DNA of 64,000 nt from Cunninghamia lanceolata (GCA_027924645.1 BSBN01000187.1:10620001-10684000), one strand, 5' to 3'. Counted from the stretch's first letter, positions 1 through 12,135 are shown. A program made the numbers and translations. The notes: generated by a model not told the origin, from the letters alone.

Positions 1-1
1 T

Positions 2-1033
2 GATTTGGGTTTTGCCAACGAAGAGCAGGAAGGTCAAGAAGGTAAGGACATCATAGACTCTCTAATTCAGAAAGTGAAAAGAGAGAAAGAGAAGAATAAG
101 CAACATAAAGAGCACATTGCTCAGTTGCATGCGTATATTAAAGGCTTGACGAATCCTGAGGATACTACAAGTGAAGCTGCAGTCCCATTGACTACCATTT
201 CTCAAGAGGAGATAAATAAATTGGACCTCATGAAACATGAGGCTTCCGTAATAAGGAAATGGATGTCATCCACATTGGATGATGCTATTGAAATAATGAA
301 AGGTTCTTTGAAGAGATGGAGCATTTTGAGTGACTCCAAAACCAAGGTGGACAGATTGCAGATGCAGACCGGGAAAAGGTCTTATCAACTGGAGAAAGTC
401 CTCAGCCTGTTGGGAGAAATAAGGAAAATAAACCCACAACTGCTTATCAGTAAGCAGGTATTAAATAATAATACTACGCTATTAGTAGATATCTAGTACA
501 AAGATGTACAATTTGAATGCGGAGTCCTCAAGAGATGCAATAATAAGCTGAGGGAGATCAGTATGAGGCTACGTGATTTAATGGGCATTGAAGCAGATAT
601 GCTAGAAACATTAGAGGGCAAGGTGGAAGGGAAGATAGAGAATCAAGATGAAGATTCTGCCCTTAAGGCTCTGCGCAGTAACTTCCAGATGGAAGATGAT
701 GGTCCACTCATCCACTTGACAGAAGAGTTTATAAATAAGGTGATGAGGATCAAGGTCAAGATGGAGGCCTACAGTGAGACATTGCAGGACAGAGAAAATA
801 AGCTGGATAACAGCAAGGATAAGTATGAGGCACACAAGCACGCCATTATCAAGGCAAAGACTCAAGATGGCGGAGGAATAGATCAGGTTGTGTGGTCATA
901 TGAACAGATCCAGAGCAGCATGCAACCCCATATGCAGCAACATCATCATCCGGATAGCGAAAGTTTAGAAAGTGATGCACATGATGATGATCCACATGAA
1001 TCAGCTGAAGAACATGATGAAGATACATCATGA
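2..1033 (+). pseudogene. C-terminal part of an unknown LTR-element ORF
   Basis: One reading frame is open from the left edge to TGA at 1031-1033, broken only by a TAG at 494-496. The product (about 343 codons, N-terminus outside the window) is rich in E, K, D and L and looks like a long coiled coil; residues 1-60 and 230-285 are heptad-like. It ends in a His/Asp/Glu-rich acidic tail. There is no protease, integrase, RT or zinc knuckle. The stop codon overlaps a purine tract and is followed by LTR-like sequence, so I infer the last ORF of an LTR retroelement. I do not recognise the family. The frame after the TAG reads on in register, so the TAG is probably a decayed CAG (Gln). Confidence 0.55.
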
Positions 1034-1040
1034 AGGGGGA
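1032..1040 (+). promoter_or_regulatory. Polypurine tract (probable)
   Basis: The purine run gaaggggga directly overlaps the stop of the upstream ORF and precedes A+T-rich LTR-like DNA, the usual position of the plus-strand primer. Confidence 0.45.
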
Positions 1041-2012
1041 ATATTTTGCATAGGTAATATAGATAGTTGCCAGCTGGCAACTTGTGCTATTTTGTAAAGT
1101 TGACAAGTCATGAAATGATGACCGTTGATTTGTATTGATATATCAGATCCGTAGATCTTTTGTAACGGATTCCTCACCTTATTCTATAAAAGGTGGTGGA
1201 ATGCCTTGTTATTTTCATTCGAAACTTAATTGAAATCTGTTTGCTGAAATATTCAGGGCTCATTTCAAAGCTGCTGTATATGTACATGTCTTTTGCATAC
1301 TTAATGAAAGAGAAGAGTATTCAATTACAAATCTTTGTAAATCCTGAGTAATCTGTGTTTGAATTCTGGATATGTGTTTTGATTAGCTGCGTCCCTTGGA
1401 GTGCTCATCATGTTGCATGTATTGTTTTCATTCATTATCCTCTGAAGTTTGCATCAACTGTGTCTAGCTGTGGAATGTCCTGGTGAACATATGGTTTGAT
1501 TTCTTCTCCTCATGACAGTATCAAGCATGTATGTAGATCAAAAGCTAAAGGTTCAACTTAATTAGAAGCATTTCCTTTAATTTCTTTTAATTTCATAAAG
1601 TTTCACCATGACAATTGCAAATAATTGATAATCTTAAGAAAATAACGCAAATATGCAGACATCCCATAGGTAATTGCAAATATTTAGCATATTTGAATAA
1701 AAAGCATGCACAATTGAAAATCTCATGCAAAGATCGAGGTATTACTACATCTTTCCATCAAATAACTGTATAATTTGACTTCTCTGTAAGGAATTTCTGC
1801 AGGAACGTCATGATGATGGCGCAATTTCACGTAAGGCCCCAAAATGGAAACAGCATTTCACATTAACTACTGAGTAACGTCAGTCGATTAAGACCTAATC
1901 ACTGGAGACTTGGGATCATGAATTCTCTGAATTCACTGTATCTTTCAAGATGAATAAAGGTTAATGTGTACTTTTATTCTATGTTTGTTTGTGACTAACA
2001 TCATGACCAACA
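1041..2012. repeat. LTR-like block with a TATA box
   Basis: There is no coding sequence here. A TATA element (ctataaaa, 1184-1191) with a short G-rich stretch after it looks like a retroelement promoter reading to the right. The right end, accaaca at 2006-2012, borders the Copia gag fragment and could be an LTR terminus. No second copy lies in the window, so both the boundaries and the assignment to the element on the left are inferred. Confidence 0.35.
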
Positions 2013-2358
2013 ATCCTCCATCTTCCATCCTCATAGAATACAATTTATTTTGCAGGAATAACTTGTTCACTAGGGATTTAGCCTAATAAACATCTCCAAG
2101 CTTCCTCCAAAGTTCCTTTGCAATCTTCTCTTCATGGCTATTTAGGAGTACTGAATCAACCAAATAGAGTCTTATCAAACCCTCATCTTTTCAATCTTTG
2201 AGATCCCAGTCTTCTTGAGACATTGTCATTAGTTTTGTACTAGATACGGCTTCCCATAAATCCTGATTCACAAGCATGTCCTCCATTTTGAGTTTCCACA
2301 ACTCAAAATTATTGCTGTTAAACTTCTCTATCTCAAACCTCCCAGATGTACTCACCAT
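2013..2358 (-). pseudogene. gag: Copia Gag N-terminus (UBN2 type), truncated
   Basis: Reading leftward from an ATG at 2358 (rc of cat 2356-2358) the frame gives a typical Ty1/copia Gag start: F-x-I-x-K-F-N-S-N-N-F, then WKLKMEDMLV, DLWEAV, IRLYLVDSVL, HEEKIAKELWRKLGDVY and AKSLVNKLFL-x-x-KLYSMRMEDG. These are hallmarks of the UBN2/DUF4219 gag domain. There are two stops, a TGA after DLKD and a TAG after DVY where family members have Gln. Homology stops near 2013, so the rest of the Gag and all of pol are missing. The PBS and LTR lie just upstream (2464-3490), confirming the orientation. Confidence 0.75.
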
Positions 2359-2463
2359 CTCTTACCTGCAACAAAGATTTCCAAATCCTCTGCACAAGCT
2401 CCCACTCAAACGAAGATCAGCTCAAAAAATGCTCTACCCAACAACTAGAACCAAAGGTGATTA

Positions 2464-2477
2464 GGCTCTGATACCAA
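2464..2477 (-). other. Primer binding site, tRNA-iMet type
   Basis: On the minus strand this reads TTGGTATCAGAGCC, the complement of the 3' end of initiator tRNA-Met used by most plant Copia elements. It sits between the LTR (right) and gag start (left). Confidence 0.8.
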
Positions 2478-3490
2478 CTAAAAGGAAGCAAGGTATGTGG
2501 AAAATGCTTCCTACACTGATCTAATGAGCAAAGATTTATGCAAATTTTACTTTTTTAGTTATAGATTAAGATGCACATTAATAGAAAGATAATAACAACT
2601 TCCAAATACAAACACAAAACTCATAACACAAGATATACGTGGGGAAAACCCTTTTAGGTAAAAACCCCACACTCCAAAGCCGCCTAATATATTATTTAGA
2701 AATCACGAAGATTACAATATAGTTACAAAGCAAGCTTTTACAGGAGTATATCTAACTAGAGATCCAGGAGATAATTCAACATCTATAAGATTCTTACATA
2801 CAACCTCCATCTCAAGTTTCTGATATATAGGAGATACAATATAGTATATCACCAACGGTAATTACAAAACCTTGAGCTAAAACCACCCAAAAAGTGGTGC
2901 CCAAATTATCTCCAATCAAAGATGCCTTGTGATGTGCCAAACCACACACCAACACATGTAACTCTTCCCTTTATAGCTCTTTTATGTGTCCAACATGTTT
3001 TTACATTTCCCAAAATAGAAGGACCAACTTCCGGAGGCCATAACTTTTGATCCGGGTGTCCGATTGATGAACCATTTAATGTGTTGGAAAGCTCGTGAAG
3101 AGATCTATCACCCCATAACTAGCTACACTGGTTATCCTAATTTTTGAGATGTTTAGAGAAGTTTCAATTCTAGTAATTGAGTTCAAAGACTTTTTCCAGC
3201 AGTTTCAAAAAATAGAAACTTTAATATCTCATGATCTAGATATGATCTTGAGACAAAACTCACTTGAGATGTTCACAAGTAGCTATTTCGCACCTTCTGG
3301 GAAAAATTTCAGGTCAATCTAAGCTCAATTGAAGAACTTACTAAAAATAGTAAGTCTCACTATTTTTATCTCTCTTGTAAACTTTTGGAAACTTTGAAAG
3401 TTCCAGACCATTATCCAAGATAAAGGGTATTCAAAAAGACCAAAACTAGGAAGAATAGTAATCTTTCAAAGTTGCAAGGTTGAGACACTT
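2478..3490 (-). repeat. 5' LTR of the minus-strand Copia fragment
   Basis: This block lies between the PBS and the point where chromovirus gag begins. It has the look of a Copia LTR read on the minus strand, including a paired ggggaaaaccc / ggtaaaaacccc motif near 2640-2670. The outer boundary is set by the start of the gag homology near 3497; no matching second LTR is in the window. It interrupts the gag of the plus-strand Ty3/gypsy element. Confidence 0.5.
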
Positions 3491-3496
3491 TTCTTA

Positions 3497-4340
3497 AAAA
3501 GAGGAAGAGGTCAAGTTGAAAAGACTAGTGGAAGGTCCTATGGAGGATGAAATGAAGATCAAAAGAAAAGTGAAGAAGCTGGCACCAGTCAAAATCAGAG
3601 AGGAGATAATGCCTACCGTCCTCATGCCCAAAATAATAGTGAGCAATGAGGAAGAGGAAGAGGCTAACCTGGGCAAGGACCTAGAAGAGGAGGTTACAGA
3701 GGAACCTATTTCCAATGTGGAGAAGGACATAGAGCATACGAGTATTTGCAACATTAAGGAAGGACAAATAGAAAACCTGAAGGTAATGTACGAGTTGCAC
3801 ATGTAGATGAAGATGCACAGTCTGAGCATTCTGAAGATGCTGAAAGGGGAGAAACCCTAGTTGTCAAAAGAACCTTGTTGAATGAGGAGAAAGAACTAGA
3901 TTAAAGGAAGAGTTTATTCTACAGAGGGTGGAAGTGTGAAGGTAAGTGTTGTGATATTATTATTGATAGTGGAAGCACTGACAATCTTGTTTCGGAGGAG
4001 ATGTTAACAAGTTGAAGTTGACAAGAAGAAGGCATCCACATCCATATCAGATTGCATGGTTGCAAAAGGACCATAGAGCTTTGGTCAATGAACAATGTTT
4101 AGTCAAAGTTCAATATTGGAGACTACCATGATGAGGTGTTGTGTGACATCATACCGATAGATGCATTATTGGGAAGGCCATGGCAGTATGATAGGTGCAC
4201 TATCCATGATGGCCATTGAAACACCTATTACCTAACAAAGGATGGAGTTCATCATAAGTTGAAGCCCTTGAAGGAGGTGAAAAGGTATGTAGTACTACCA
4301 TAATTTGCTTGGTAGATGGTAGGAAATTTTTGGAGGGTAT
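3497..4340 (+). pseudogene. Ty3/gypsy gag C-terminus and protease
   Basis: The frame opens with an RG-rich stretch, then a decayed CCHC knuckle near 3710-3755 (FQCGEGHRAYEY) in which the outer cysteines have become Tyr. An acidic linker leads to retropepsin with the catalytic motif IIIDSGSTDNLVS (about 3955-3995) and a later ALLGRPW motif near 4165. Frequent stops break the frame. The gag N-terminus is absent, cut off by the Copia LTR that ends near 3490. The layout gag-protease-RT-RNase H-integrase to the right is that of a plant Ty3/gypsy element. Confidence 0.8.
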
Positions 4341-4479
4341 GAGGCATGAGCGTTGTTGCTTTGCGTTGATTCTTAAGATCAGACAGGAGAAATTTGAAGA
4401 TGTACCAACAGAACTCTTCGATCTATTGGAAGAATTTTAGGACATTGTCTCTGATAATGTACCAAAAGGTTTACCACCA

Positions 4480-5240
4480 GTGAGGAAGTTTAGTCACCAA
4501 ATGGATTCAATACCAGGAGCCAGTTTGCTCAATAAGGTAGCCCATAGAATGACTCCTATAGAGAATGAAGAGTTGAATAGATAGGTTCATGAGTTATTAA
4601 TTAAATGATTGATAAGGGAGAGCCTAAGTCCATGTGTGGTACCTGTAGTACTAGCACCAAAGAAAGATAGAGAGTGGAGAATGTGTACAAATTCCTGAGC
4701 CATCAATAAGATTATGATCAAGTATAGATTTTCATTGCCCAAAATGGATGACATAATGGATTGTTTGAGTGGAGCCAAGTACTTTATGAAGATTGATCTG
4801 AAGAGTGGGTATCACCATATCTGAATTAGGGAAGGAGATGAATGGATGACAACCTTCAAGGAAAAAGAAGGTTTATATGAGTGGTTAGTCATGCCATTTT
4901 GGTTAACCAATGCACTGGGCACATTAATGTGGCTCATGAATGAGATATTAAAAGAGTTTTTGGGAAGTTTTGTTATTGTTAATTTAGATGACATTTTGAT
5001 TTTTAGTAAGACTTGGGATGAGCATCTAATGCATATACGAAGAGTTTTAGAGAAGCTGAGGGAGGAGAAGTTGTTGATTAATCTAAATAAATGTAGTTTT
5101 GTGAAGACAGAGTTGGTATACATGGGATTTGTTGTCTCAAATGAAGGTCTTAAGATGGACCTAGAAAAAGTAAGGGCTACTGTCAAATGGCCCATGCTAA
5201 GGAGTGCTATAGAGGTATGATCTTTTCATGGTTTGGCAAA
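4480..5240 (+). pseudogene. Ty3/gypsy reverse transcriptase, degenerate
   Basis: RT blocks appear in order: [65 protein letters not shown], a decayed FGLTNAP block (MPFWLTNA), NLDDILIFSK in place of YLDDILIFS, then HLMHIRRVLEKLREEKLLINL and CSF...YMGFVVS. The catalytic Asp pair is kept but the preceding Tyr is Asn. In-frame stops stand where relatives have Arg (after MCTNS, after SGYHHI, before SFHGLANFY) and Gly (LIK*LIRES). Most are therefore CGA to TGA. Confidence 0.9.
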
Positions 5241-5770
5241 TTTTTATAAAAAATTTATCAAGAATTTTAGTAGCATTTGTGCACCCCTAATGAAGACAAT
5301 GAAAGGGGATAGAAAAGAGTTTATATGGACTATAGGAGTAGCCAAGAGTTTTGATACATTGAAGTAAAAAGTCATAGAGCAACCTGTTTTGGCACTTCTA
5401 GATTTCAATAAGGTATTTTAGGTAGATTGTGATGCTAATGGCAGTGCTATAGGATCTGTTTTGAGTCAAGAAGGTAAGCCCATTGCCTATTTTAGTGAGA
5501 AGCTTAATGTTGCCAAGAAAAAGTATTCTTTTTATGATCAAGAGTTTTATGCTATAGTTCAAGCTTTGAAGAAATGAAGACATTATTTGTTGCCGAAAGA
5601 GTTTGTTTTATATATTGATCATCAGGCTTTACAATATTTTAATAGTCAAGGGAAGTTGAACTAGAGGCACTTAAAATGGGTGGAGTTTTTGTAGAGTTAT
5701 ACTTTTGTTTTGAAACACAGGAGTGGAAGATCAAATAGAGTTTAGATGCCTTAAGTAGAAGGCAAAATTT
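5241..5770 (+). pseudogene. RT connection and RNase H, degenerate
   Basis: This continues from the RT: SFHGLANFYKKFIKNFSSICAPL, then the RNase H core with VDCDANGSAIGSVLSQ, KPIAYFSEKLN, KKYSFYDQEFYAIVQALKK and HYLLPKEFVLYIDHQALQY. The catalytic order D-E-D is visible. Stops replace Gln (LK*KV, KVF*VD, LN*RH, FL*SY) and Trp (KK*RHYLL). Every one is a single C-to-T step on one strand or the other, and the frame is otherwise kept. It joins RT directly to integrase. Confidence 0.85.
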
Positions 5771-5959
5771 GTTGATAGAAATGAAGATAGAGGTTTTTGG
5801 GTTCGATGAGCTCAAAAGTTTGTATCCTGAAGATCTAGATTTCGCAGAGGCTTAGAAATCTTGTTTGGAACCTATTACTTTGAATAGGAAAAAATGGTTG
5901 GATTTCATAATCCAAAATGGCATGTTGTTTAGAGGAAGCCAATTGTGCATTCCGAGGAG

Positions 5960-6838
5960 TTTCATGAGAGAGAACCTGATTAAGGAGAAGCATCGTGGAG
6001 GATTAGCTAAACACTTTGGTTGAGATAAGGCCATTGCTATTGTTAGTGAGCATTATTATTGGCCACAGTTGCAGCAGGATGTGAGGAAATTTGTGTAGAG
6101 TTGCAGAGTGTGTCAGATGGTAAAAGGAATAAATTAGAATATAGGGCTATATATGTCATTACCTATACCAGAGAGGCCATGGGATGATATTAGTATGGAT
6201 TTTGTTCTTGGTTTACCAAGGACACAGAGAGGAAATGATTCTATTTTTGTGGTGGTGGACAGATTCTCAAAGATGACACATTTTATTCATTGTAAGAAGA
6301 CTAATGATGCTATTCATATTGCAAAGTTATTTTTCAGAGAGGTGGTGAGACTACACGGTTTGGCTAACAGCATAGTTTCAGATTGAGATACCAAGTTTTT
6401 TGGTTATTTCTAGAGGACATTGTGGAAGAAGTTGGAGACAAATTTGAAGTTTAGTTCTACACATCATCCACAGACTGATGGATAGACATAAGTGGTGAAT
6501 AGGAGTTTGGGTAACTTTCTAGGATGCTTAGTAGGAGATAAACCCAAGGGATGGGATTTAATTTTACCACAGAAAAATTTGCTTACAATAATCCTGTCAA
6601 TAGGAGTATAGGTAAATCACCATTCCAGATTGTATATGAGAGTAGTCCAAGAAATGCTTCAAGGTTAAGGAAGATGGACAAGGGAGAAAAGAAAAGTACT
6701 GAAGCTAAAGACTTTGTAGAATGCCTGAAGAATTTGCATGAAGAGGTTAGAAAGCACATCAATAAGATGAATATTCAGTACAAGGCTAAGGCAGATCAGA
6801 AGAGGAGATATCAAGAATTTTAGGTAGGATATGATGAT
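5960..6838 (+). pseudogene. Ty3/gypsy integrase, 3'-truncated
   Basis: The N-terminal HHCC finger can be read (KHRGGLAKHFG ... HYYWPQ ... CRVCQ, about 5990-6115). The catalytic core follows: [29 protein letters not shown], a stop in the SDRDTKF block (SD*DTKF), and HHPQTDG then VVNRSLGNFL. Three frames are needed for the full reading. The reading ends at QEF*VGYDD near 6838, in the loop before the C-terminal SH3-like region. The C-terminal domain and chromodomain, if there was one, are lost. Subfamily is a judgement from motif style: chromovirus-like. Confidence 0.85.
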
Positions 6839-6844
6839 TCAAAA

Positions 6845-7836
6845 ATGTTGATTTTCTTTTCATTTCTTTCCAATATTTGTATTTTTGGTTCCATAATCAC
6901 TTAAATAATGGTGTAGAACCTTTAGTTTTTTCAAATTGCTAAAAGTAGCAAACTGCTATTTTTGGAATGTTTGCATTTAGGTACGTGTGGAAGTGAAAAT
7001 TTATAGGAGGCTTCAAAATTGAAAAATAAGACCTTTGGTGAAGGAATCAATCATAGATCATTTGTGGGCTGAAAGATATTAAAGTTTTTTGTTTCCCAAA
7101 AAACCCCTGAAAAAGTTTCAAAATCAGGTTTCAGGCACTTAGAGGCCCTGTACAACCCCTAAAATGGGTGGAATTGGAAGAGTGAATTCTTAAGGTGTAG
7201 AGAACTCCATGAGATTTACAATGCTTCAAATAGTTTATCAATTAGACACTTGGACCAAAAGTTATGGCTCCCAGAAGTTGACCTATTTTTGGAGGGAGTT
7301 GCAAATTCCAAAATTTTGGCTGAGGCTGCCAAAAAGGGTTATTTATGACCATTTTTGGGAACCCTTTGGGTAGTAGAGAAAAGGGGGAAAGTGTAAAGTC
7401 AAGAAAATGTGGGAAAACAAAAACCCTAGTTGATTTGAGTCTTTAGAAGGCAGAAGGTTCCAGAACCTAGAGATGGAAAGTTGTAATGTGTTGCAGCTTA
7501 TGGAGGATTCATCCTCTGATTGGATTTTAGCTTCTATAATGTAATGTGTTGTCTAAATCAATAAAAGAACATTCCTATTTTTTGTGCACAATTTGTGTTA
7601 TTACGTGTTCTGTAATTTACCCCCTCATCACACCTTTTGGTGACCTTGGAGATCAAAAGCCCCTTCATTATCCTTGTGTTTATTTGTTCAATCCTAGGGG
7701 CATTATCTCATGTATACTCTCCCCTTGTGCTTCATACGAGCCTAGGGATCAAAATTGAATAGTGTTCCTTCCCTTTAGGAGGGATACTAGGGGATTTCAT
7801 CACCCCTAGGGATGAACTCAACCACGTGTTCTGGCA
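6845..7836 (+). repeat. LTR-like block downstream of the chromovirus body
   Basis: This non-coding stretch starts tgttgattttc at 6845 and ends gttctggca at 7836, just before a PBS-like sequence. It contains a poly(A)-type signal (aataaaag) near 7560. No second copy is in the window, so the LTR call rests on position and ends only. It may be the 3' LTR of the element on the left or the 5' LTR of the material on the right. Confidence 0.35.
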
Positions 7837-7850
7837 TGGTATATCAAAGG
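7837..7850 (+). other. Degenerate primer binding site
   Basis: tggtatatcaaagg resembles the tRNA-iMet complement TGGTATCAGAG with a 2-base insertion and one change. It follows a possible LTR end (ggca). Confidence 0.3.
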
Positions 7851-8867
7851 GGGGAGAGCAGAAGCTATACCTCAATCTAGTCATGTAGTCATTGGGACAA
7901 CCTTGTGGTCCCTAGTGATTTTGGACACAAGGTGAAGTGGTGTTTGCGTAATTGCTTATTCCACATCCCTTCAACAGTCTAGTGTACATATATTTGAGCC
8001 TCATTATACCTCGTGTATTTGGAGGACTCCCCTAGAAGCTCGTAAAAGCCTAGATAAGACCCTTTGACTGTCATAACCTGTAGTGCATCGCTACAACATG
8101 GGAAGAAGAAATCACACTATTACCTTTGTTGTTTGATATGGAATAATTTTTGGGAAAGACTTTAGTCTCCAAGGTAAGGGGTATAAGGTGGTACATGACC
8201 TTGCATTCCCTATCAATCAAAGAAATGGTAAATGGTATCAAGGGGATGGAAATCACCATTATCTAATAGTGGTGATTGAAGTTGCACCTGAGTGAGTCCA
8301 TGGGATATGACACTTCTACTTGAATAATTCAAGGTTTGTTCATGTGTGTGGCGTGTTTTGCTTGTGCAAAACTAGTAAAAGCCACTTCAGCTGCAAGGCA
8401 ATTTGCACCAATTTCCTTTTTAAGTCAAGTTAGCCATTGTCTTTTTGTGTTTGTTCTTCTTGCCAAAATCCAAAAATCTAAAAAAACCAAAAAATCTCAA
8501 AATCCAAAAAAACCAAAATATCTCCAAAAATCCAAAAAAATTAATCTTCCAACAAAATCTAGCATCCATCCTAATCATTCTTATCCCAATTATATTTTTC
8601 ATCCGATCCAATCCATTTTACCCTAATCATGCATATAGCACTTGAAGATCCTTATGGGTTCCACAGATGATTTGACAAACTCAAAAGATTATATGGAAAG
8701 TATCCAGTCACTCCTACATCATCATCCCTACCTCCCATCAACAATAATCCAACTTATCTATACCCCAAACTTATCCAACATCCACCTTACCCCAAACCTC
8801 ACAAGTCCAAATTCCTAACCATGCTTTATCTTCACACATACCAAATCCCACTATCTCACAACTTAAC
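7851..8867. other. No gene seen; 5' leader-like DNA
   Basis: I see no supported coding region. At 8465-8545 there is a low-complexity A-rich run of degenerate caaaaatccaaaaa units, which creates spurious ORFs on both strands. Confidence 0.5.
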
Positions 8868-9193
8868 AACTCCTAGACCAGCAACAACAAGACTTTCAAC
8901 AACAACAACAAGCCATTCTACAACAACTCCAGACCATCCAACAATCTCAAGCACAACAACCACAACCTTTATCCATTCAACAAACTTTATCCCATATGTC
9001 ATCCTCATCACATTCATACCAACCTAGTCCAACCACATATCAAGCTAATTCTACCTCAACCTATTCCACTTCTTCTAATATCACTAGCCACGTACATATT
9101 ATTCCCATGTCAAACTCCTTAAACAACACTAGCCACCTACATATTCTTCCCCAAATCACTAGTCTATTCATCAAATACTTTAGAGGCTCATGA
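8868..9193 (+). pseudogene. Gln-rich Gag-like fragment
   Basis: After an in-frame TAA the frame reads D-Q4-D-F-Q5-A-I-L-Q-Q-L-Q and then a Ser/Gln/Pro-rich tract that ends at a stop near 9193. Such Gln-rich segments occur in the N-terminal Gag of plant Ty3/gypsy elements, and a PBS-like site lies about 1 kb upstream. I see no gag capsid homology. It overlaps the minus-strand RNase H remnant at its right end, so at most one of the two can be functional sequence there; the RNase H call is the stronger. Confidence 0.3.
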
Positions 9194-9480
9194 TTTGTGA
9201 GGAAAATAAAAAAGTGTGGACAATAGATAGTGCCTAAATTTATATAGTGCATACACCATTGCAAATAAGTCTCTTTCAGTTGTAGTGTAGTTCTTCTTTG
9301 ATTGCACTAATTTTCTACTTGCTAGAGCAATTTTATGGTCCTTATTACTACTCCTATTGTGGTGCCTAATATTTCTACATGAATGTCGAATGGAAGATTC
9401 TAGTAAGGGAAGATTAGTATAGGAGTCTCCACAATCTTATTTTTTAAAGTATCAAAAGATTTTGGCATTTGTCTGTTCAC
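9061..9480 (-). pseudogene. Ty3/gypsy RNase H, degenerate
   Basis: Reading leftward across frames gives FDTLKNKIVETPIL, PFDIHVEILGTTIG, ALASRKLVQSKKNYTTTERD, LFAMVYALYKFRHYLL and then TNHEPLKYLMNRLVIWGRIC with RWLVLFKEFD. This is the standard RNase H of a Ty3/gypsy pol. At least one frameshift and several stops are needed. It lies downstream of the minus-strand RT at 9808-10209. No integrase follows on the left, so the element is truncated near 9061. Confidence 0.8.
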
Positions 9481-9807
9481 TGAAAATTTATATTATTCTT
9501 TTTCTTTAAGAGCTTCTTAGTGGAGCTTGTAATTGTTACATAGCCTCTGATGAATTGTGGTTATACCTCATTTATCCCAAGTGTGTCTTTGTTTTAGATA
9601 CAATTTTGGGAGGTGGGAGAGTCAATATTATTGCCACCTTTAGGTGGTTAACCATCATACCCTCAAAAATAATATTCCCTAATAAGGTACCAAAAATGTA
9701 CATTTCTTCAAGTTAAGGGCTATTCTCAGGATCATACACCTTTCCAAAATTAATCTCAATACTTAGACATGGTCTTCCATCAGCCCATACATAGTCTAAT
9801 ATTCCAA

Positions 9808-10209
9808 CTATACCTCTGGAAAGTCATGTATAAATTCTTTAAATGCATACACCATAATCGTACTAAAGATAGCTAGGGCATTATTTAATTCAAAAGGCAT
9901 GATAATGTACATAAATGATCCCCACTCTATAGCAAAAGTAGTTTTGGGTTGGTTGTCTTCTTGGATTTTGACTTGGTGATAATTAGAGAACTTGTTTGTA
10001 AAGGAATAAACTTCCCTACTAGCTAGTGATTCTAATACCTCCTCTGTAAAAGACATGGAAAATGGATCATATATACATTCTTTATTAAGCTCCCCAAAAT
10101 CTACACAAATTCTAATTTCACCTATATTTTTATGTTGTACTACCATTGGACTAATCCATTCCACATTTTGCACTAGCTTAATAATTCCTTCTTCCAACAT
10201 CTTGTCCAA
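9808..10209 (-). pseudogene. Ty3/gypsy reverse transcriptase fragment
   Basis: A 133-codon open frame carries MLEEGIIKL, WISPMVVQHK, IRICVDFGELNKECIYDPFS, SFTEEVLESLA, YSFTNKFSNYHQVKI, TTFAIEWGSFMYIIMPFELN and AFKEFIHDFPEV. These match RT blocks up to just before the active-site box. In place of the DGFSGY block stands TNKFSNYHQ, so the first catalytic Asp is Asn. The YxDD box itself is not in this frame. Confidence 0.85.
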
Positions 10210-12135
10210 TTCTTATTTAACTTTAACTTTCACATTGAGATTTAAGTGGTATGGTCTCTTCCTTTATGGTTTTTCTCCCTCCTTCAATTGTAGTTTTATA
10301 ACTCAAGCTTCCTCCTTTATTTCCTTTTAGGTACATGTGAATGTCCTAGGGAACAAGTCATAATATTTTAGCACATCTACTACTTATATCACTTTCTTTT
10401 TCTCCTAGTAATCTCTAACTCTTGCTACTTTGGGTTTTCCCTCTAGTGCTATATTTTCCTCATTGATTTTGAGGGGTTGGTAAAAATATTGGGATTTCCT
10501 TGCATTTTGCACTACTGGTTCTCTCACCTTCTTCCACTTAGACCTCTAAACCTTTAGGGTCTTCCTCTTCAAACTTTAGATCTTATCTTTTCTTAGCCTT
10601 ATAGTATACTCTTTGGGGTATCACATCTATTTTGCCCATTCACTCAATGAACTTCTAGATGCCCTGCTCCTTATGTGCGACTGCTATACTCCTCTTTTCT
10701 CCAAATTTTACTTGGACCTATTGCATGGGTAATGTGATAACTTCAATTTTTGTAGTAAATTATGTAGTTGTCTATTGGGGTTGAAGAACTAGAAAGTTTT
10801 ACAAAATCATTTTGTACCATGGTCCAGCTTCGAGTTTTTGCTCTTTTTTATTAGTTTATATACCATGTTTTTGTGATTGGAGTGAAAGTCCAATAAAAAA
10901 CTACACACGAAACATTTCATCATATTCCCTCATAGCATGCCAAGTCTAGATATAACTCTTTAGGTGTTTCCATGGGTCTGAGGTATTACAATTGTTAGTA
11001 TAAATAGTGACTTTGTCTAACTAGTTAATTTTTAGTCTACCTAGTTGAAAGTCCTATTCACACTTGTTAAGTCCACTTAGGGACTTTTTAGGAGTTTGTC
11101 TCACCTCATGTGGTTTAGACATGTGTCCTCATCCTTTTGAGATACCTATTGCATGTTTACTTGCCACTTGCTCAAACACTTGTCATTTGAGATTACAAGT
11201 GTGGCACTTTTGGAGGGGTAGTCAGTCATTGATTCCTACCTTCCTACCTCCTCTCTCATGACTATTTATACAAGACATATTGTACATTTTTACTTAAATT
11301 TTGAATATATGTTTTGGATTATTTTGTGCAATTTAGATTTGTGGAAGTGATTCTAGCTCTTGTTGGCTGATCTTGGTTGCTCCAACAATAATATTCTTTT
11401 GTGTTCTGCTAATCCCTTCTTTAGGTAAGTACCTAGTTTTGATTAACATTTTCAATGCTTTTCATGTTGTAATTTTTGGCTTGTGAGTGTACCACCACCT
11501 TTCCATTCTACACACCAAGGTATCATCCAATTCCTACCTCCTAAGATTCTTTCTATCAAATATTATTTCTATACTTTATATGTATCCTAGGAGGTCTCCT
11601 AATCTTGAGTGTCATGGTAACTTGATATGGATATTCCCCTTGTTATGCAGTACAATCTATGGTTTTACAATATATCCACCTATTTTGCAATACTTTTCCT
11701 AGTTGTTTTCTCAATCCTCCTTAGGCTATATACCTTTCTTTTCCCTAAAACTCTTCTTGGTCTTCTCTCTTGTTCATTTAATAGCCAAACCTCTACCACA
11801 CCTTCACTACCGGTACTATAGTTACTACTTTCCAGAACTATCTCTCGCTCCAAATTTAGATCTTCATAAGTTTCTATTTTGGGAATCTTCCCTAATGAAT
11901 ATAATACCTTATAGCCATCTTCATGATCAACATCTTCTTCTTGTGCTACTTCCTCAACATAAGCTCCCTTCATATCTATGTATAATGATATATTTACTAC
12001 CTTTTCTTCTCTATAGAATGTAAGTTATTTTGTGAATGAAATTATCCATCATAATTAACCAACCACTCCAAGTTTAGTTGAACACAAAAGAAATCAAAGG
12101 GTTCCTTCATATCTATTATCTCAAAATCTTTTTAT
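10210..12135 (-). other. Decayed pol interval, no clear domain
   Basis: This is the stretch between the protease and RT remnants of the minus-strand Ty3/gypsy element. It is about 1.9 kb, longer than expected. A 97-codon acidic frame (11680-11973, minus) is the longest open piece and I do not recognise it. Other material may have inserted here, but I see no LTR ends. Confidence 0.4.
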
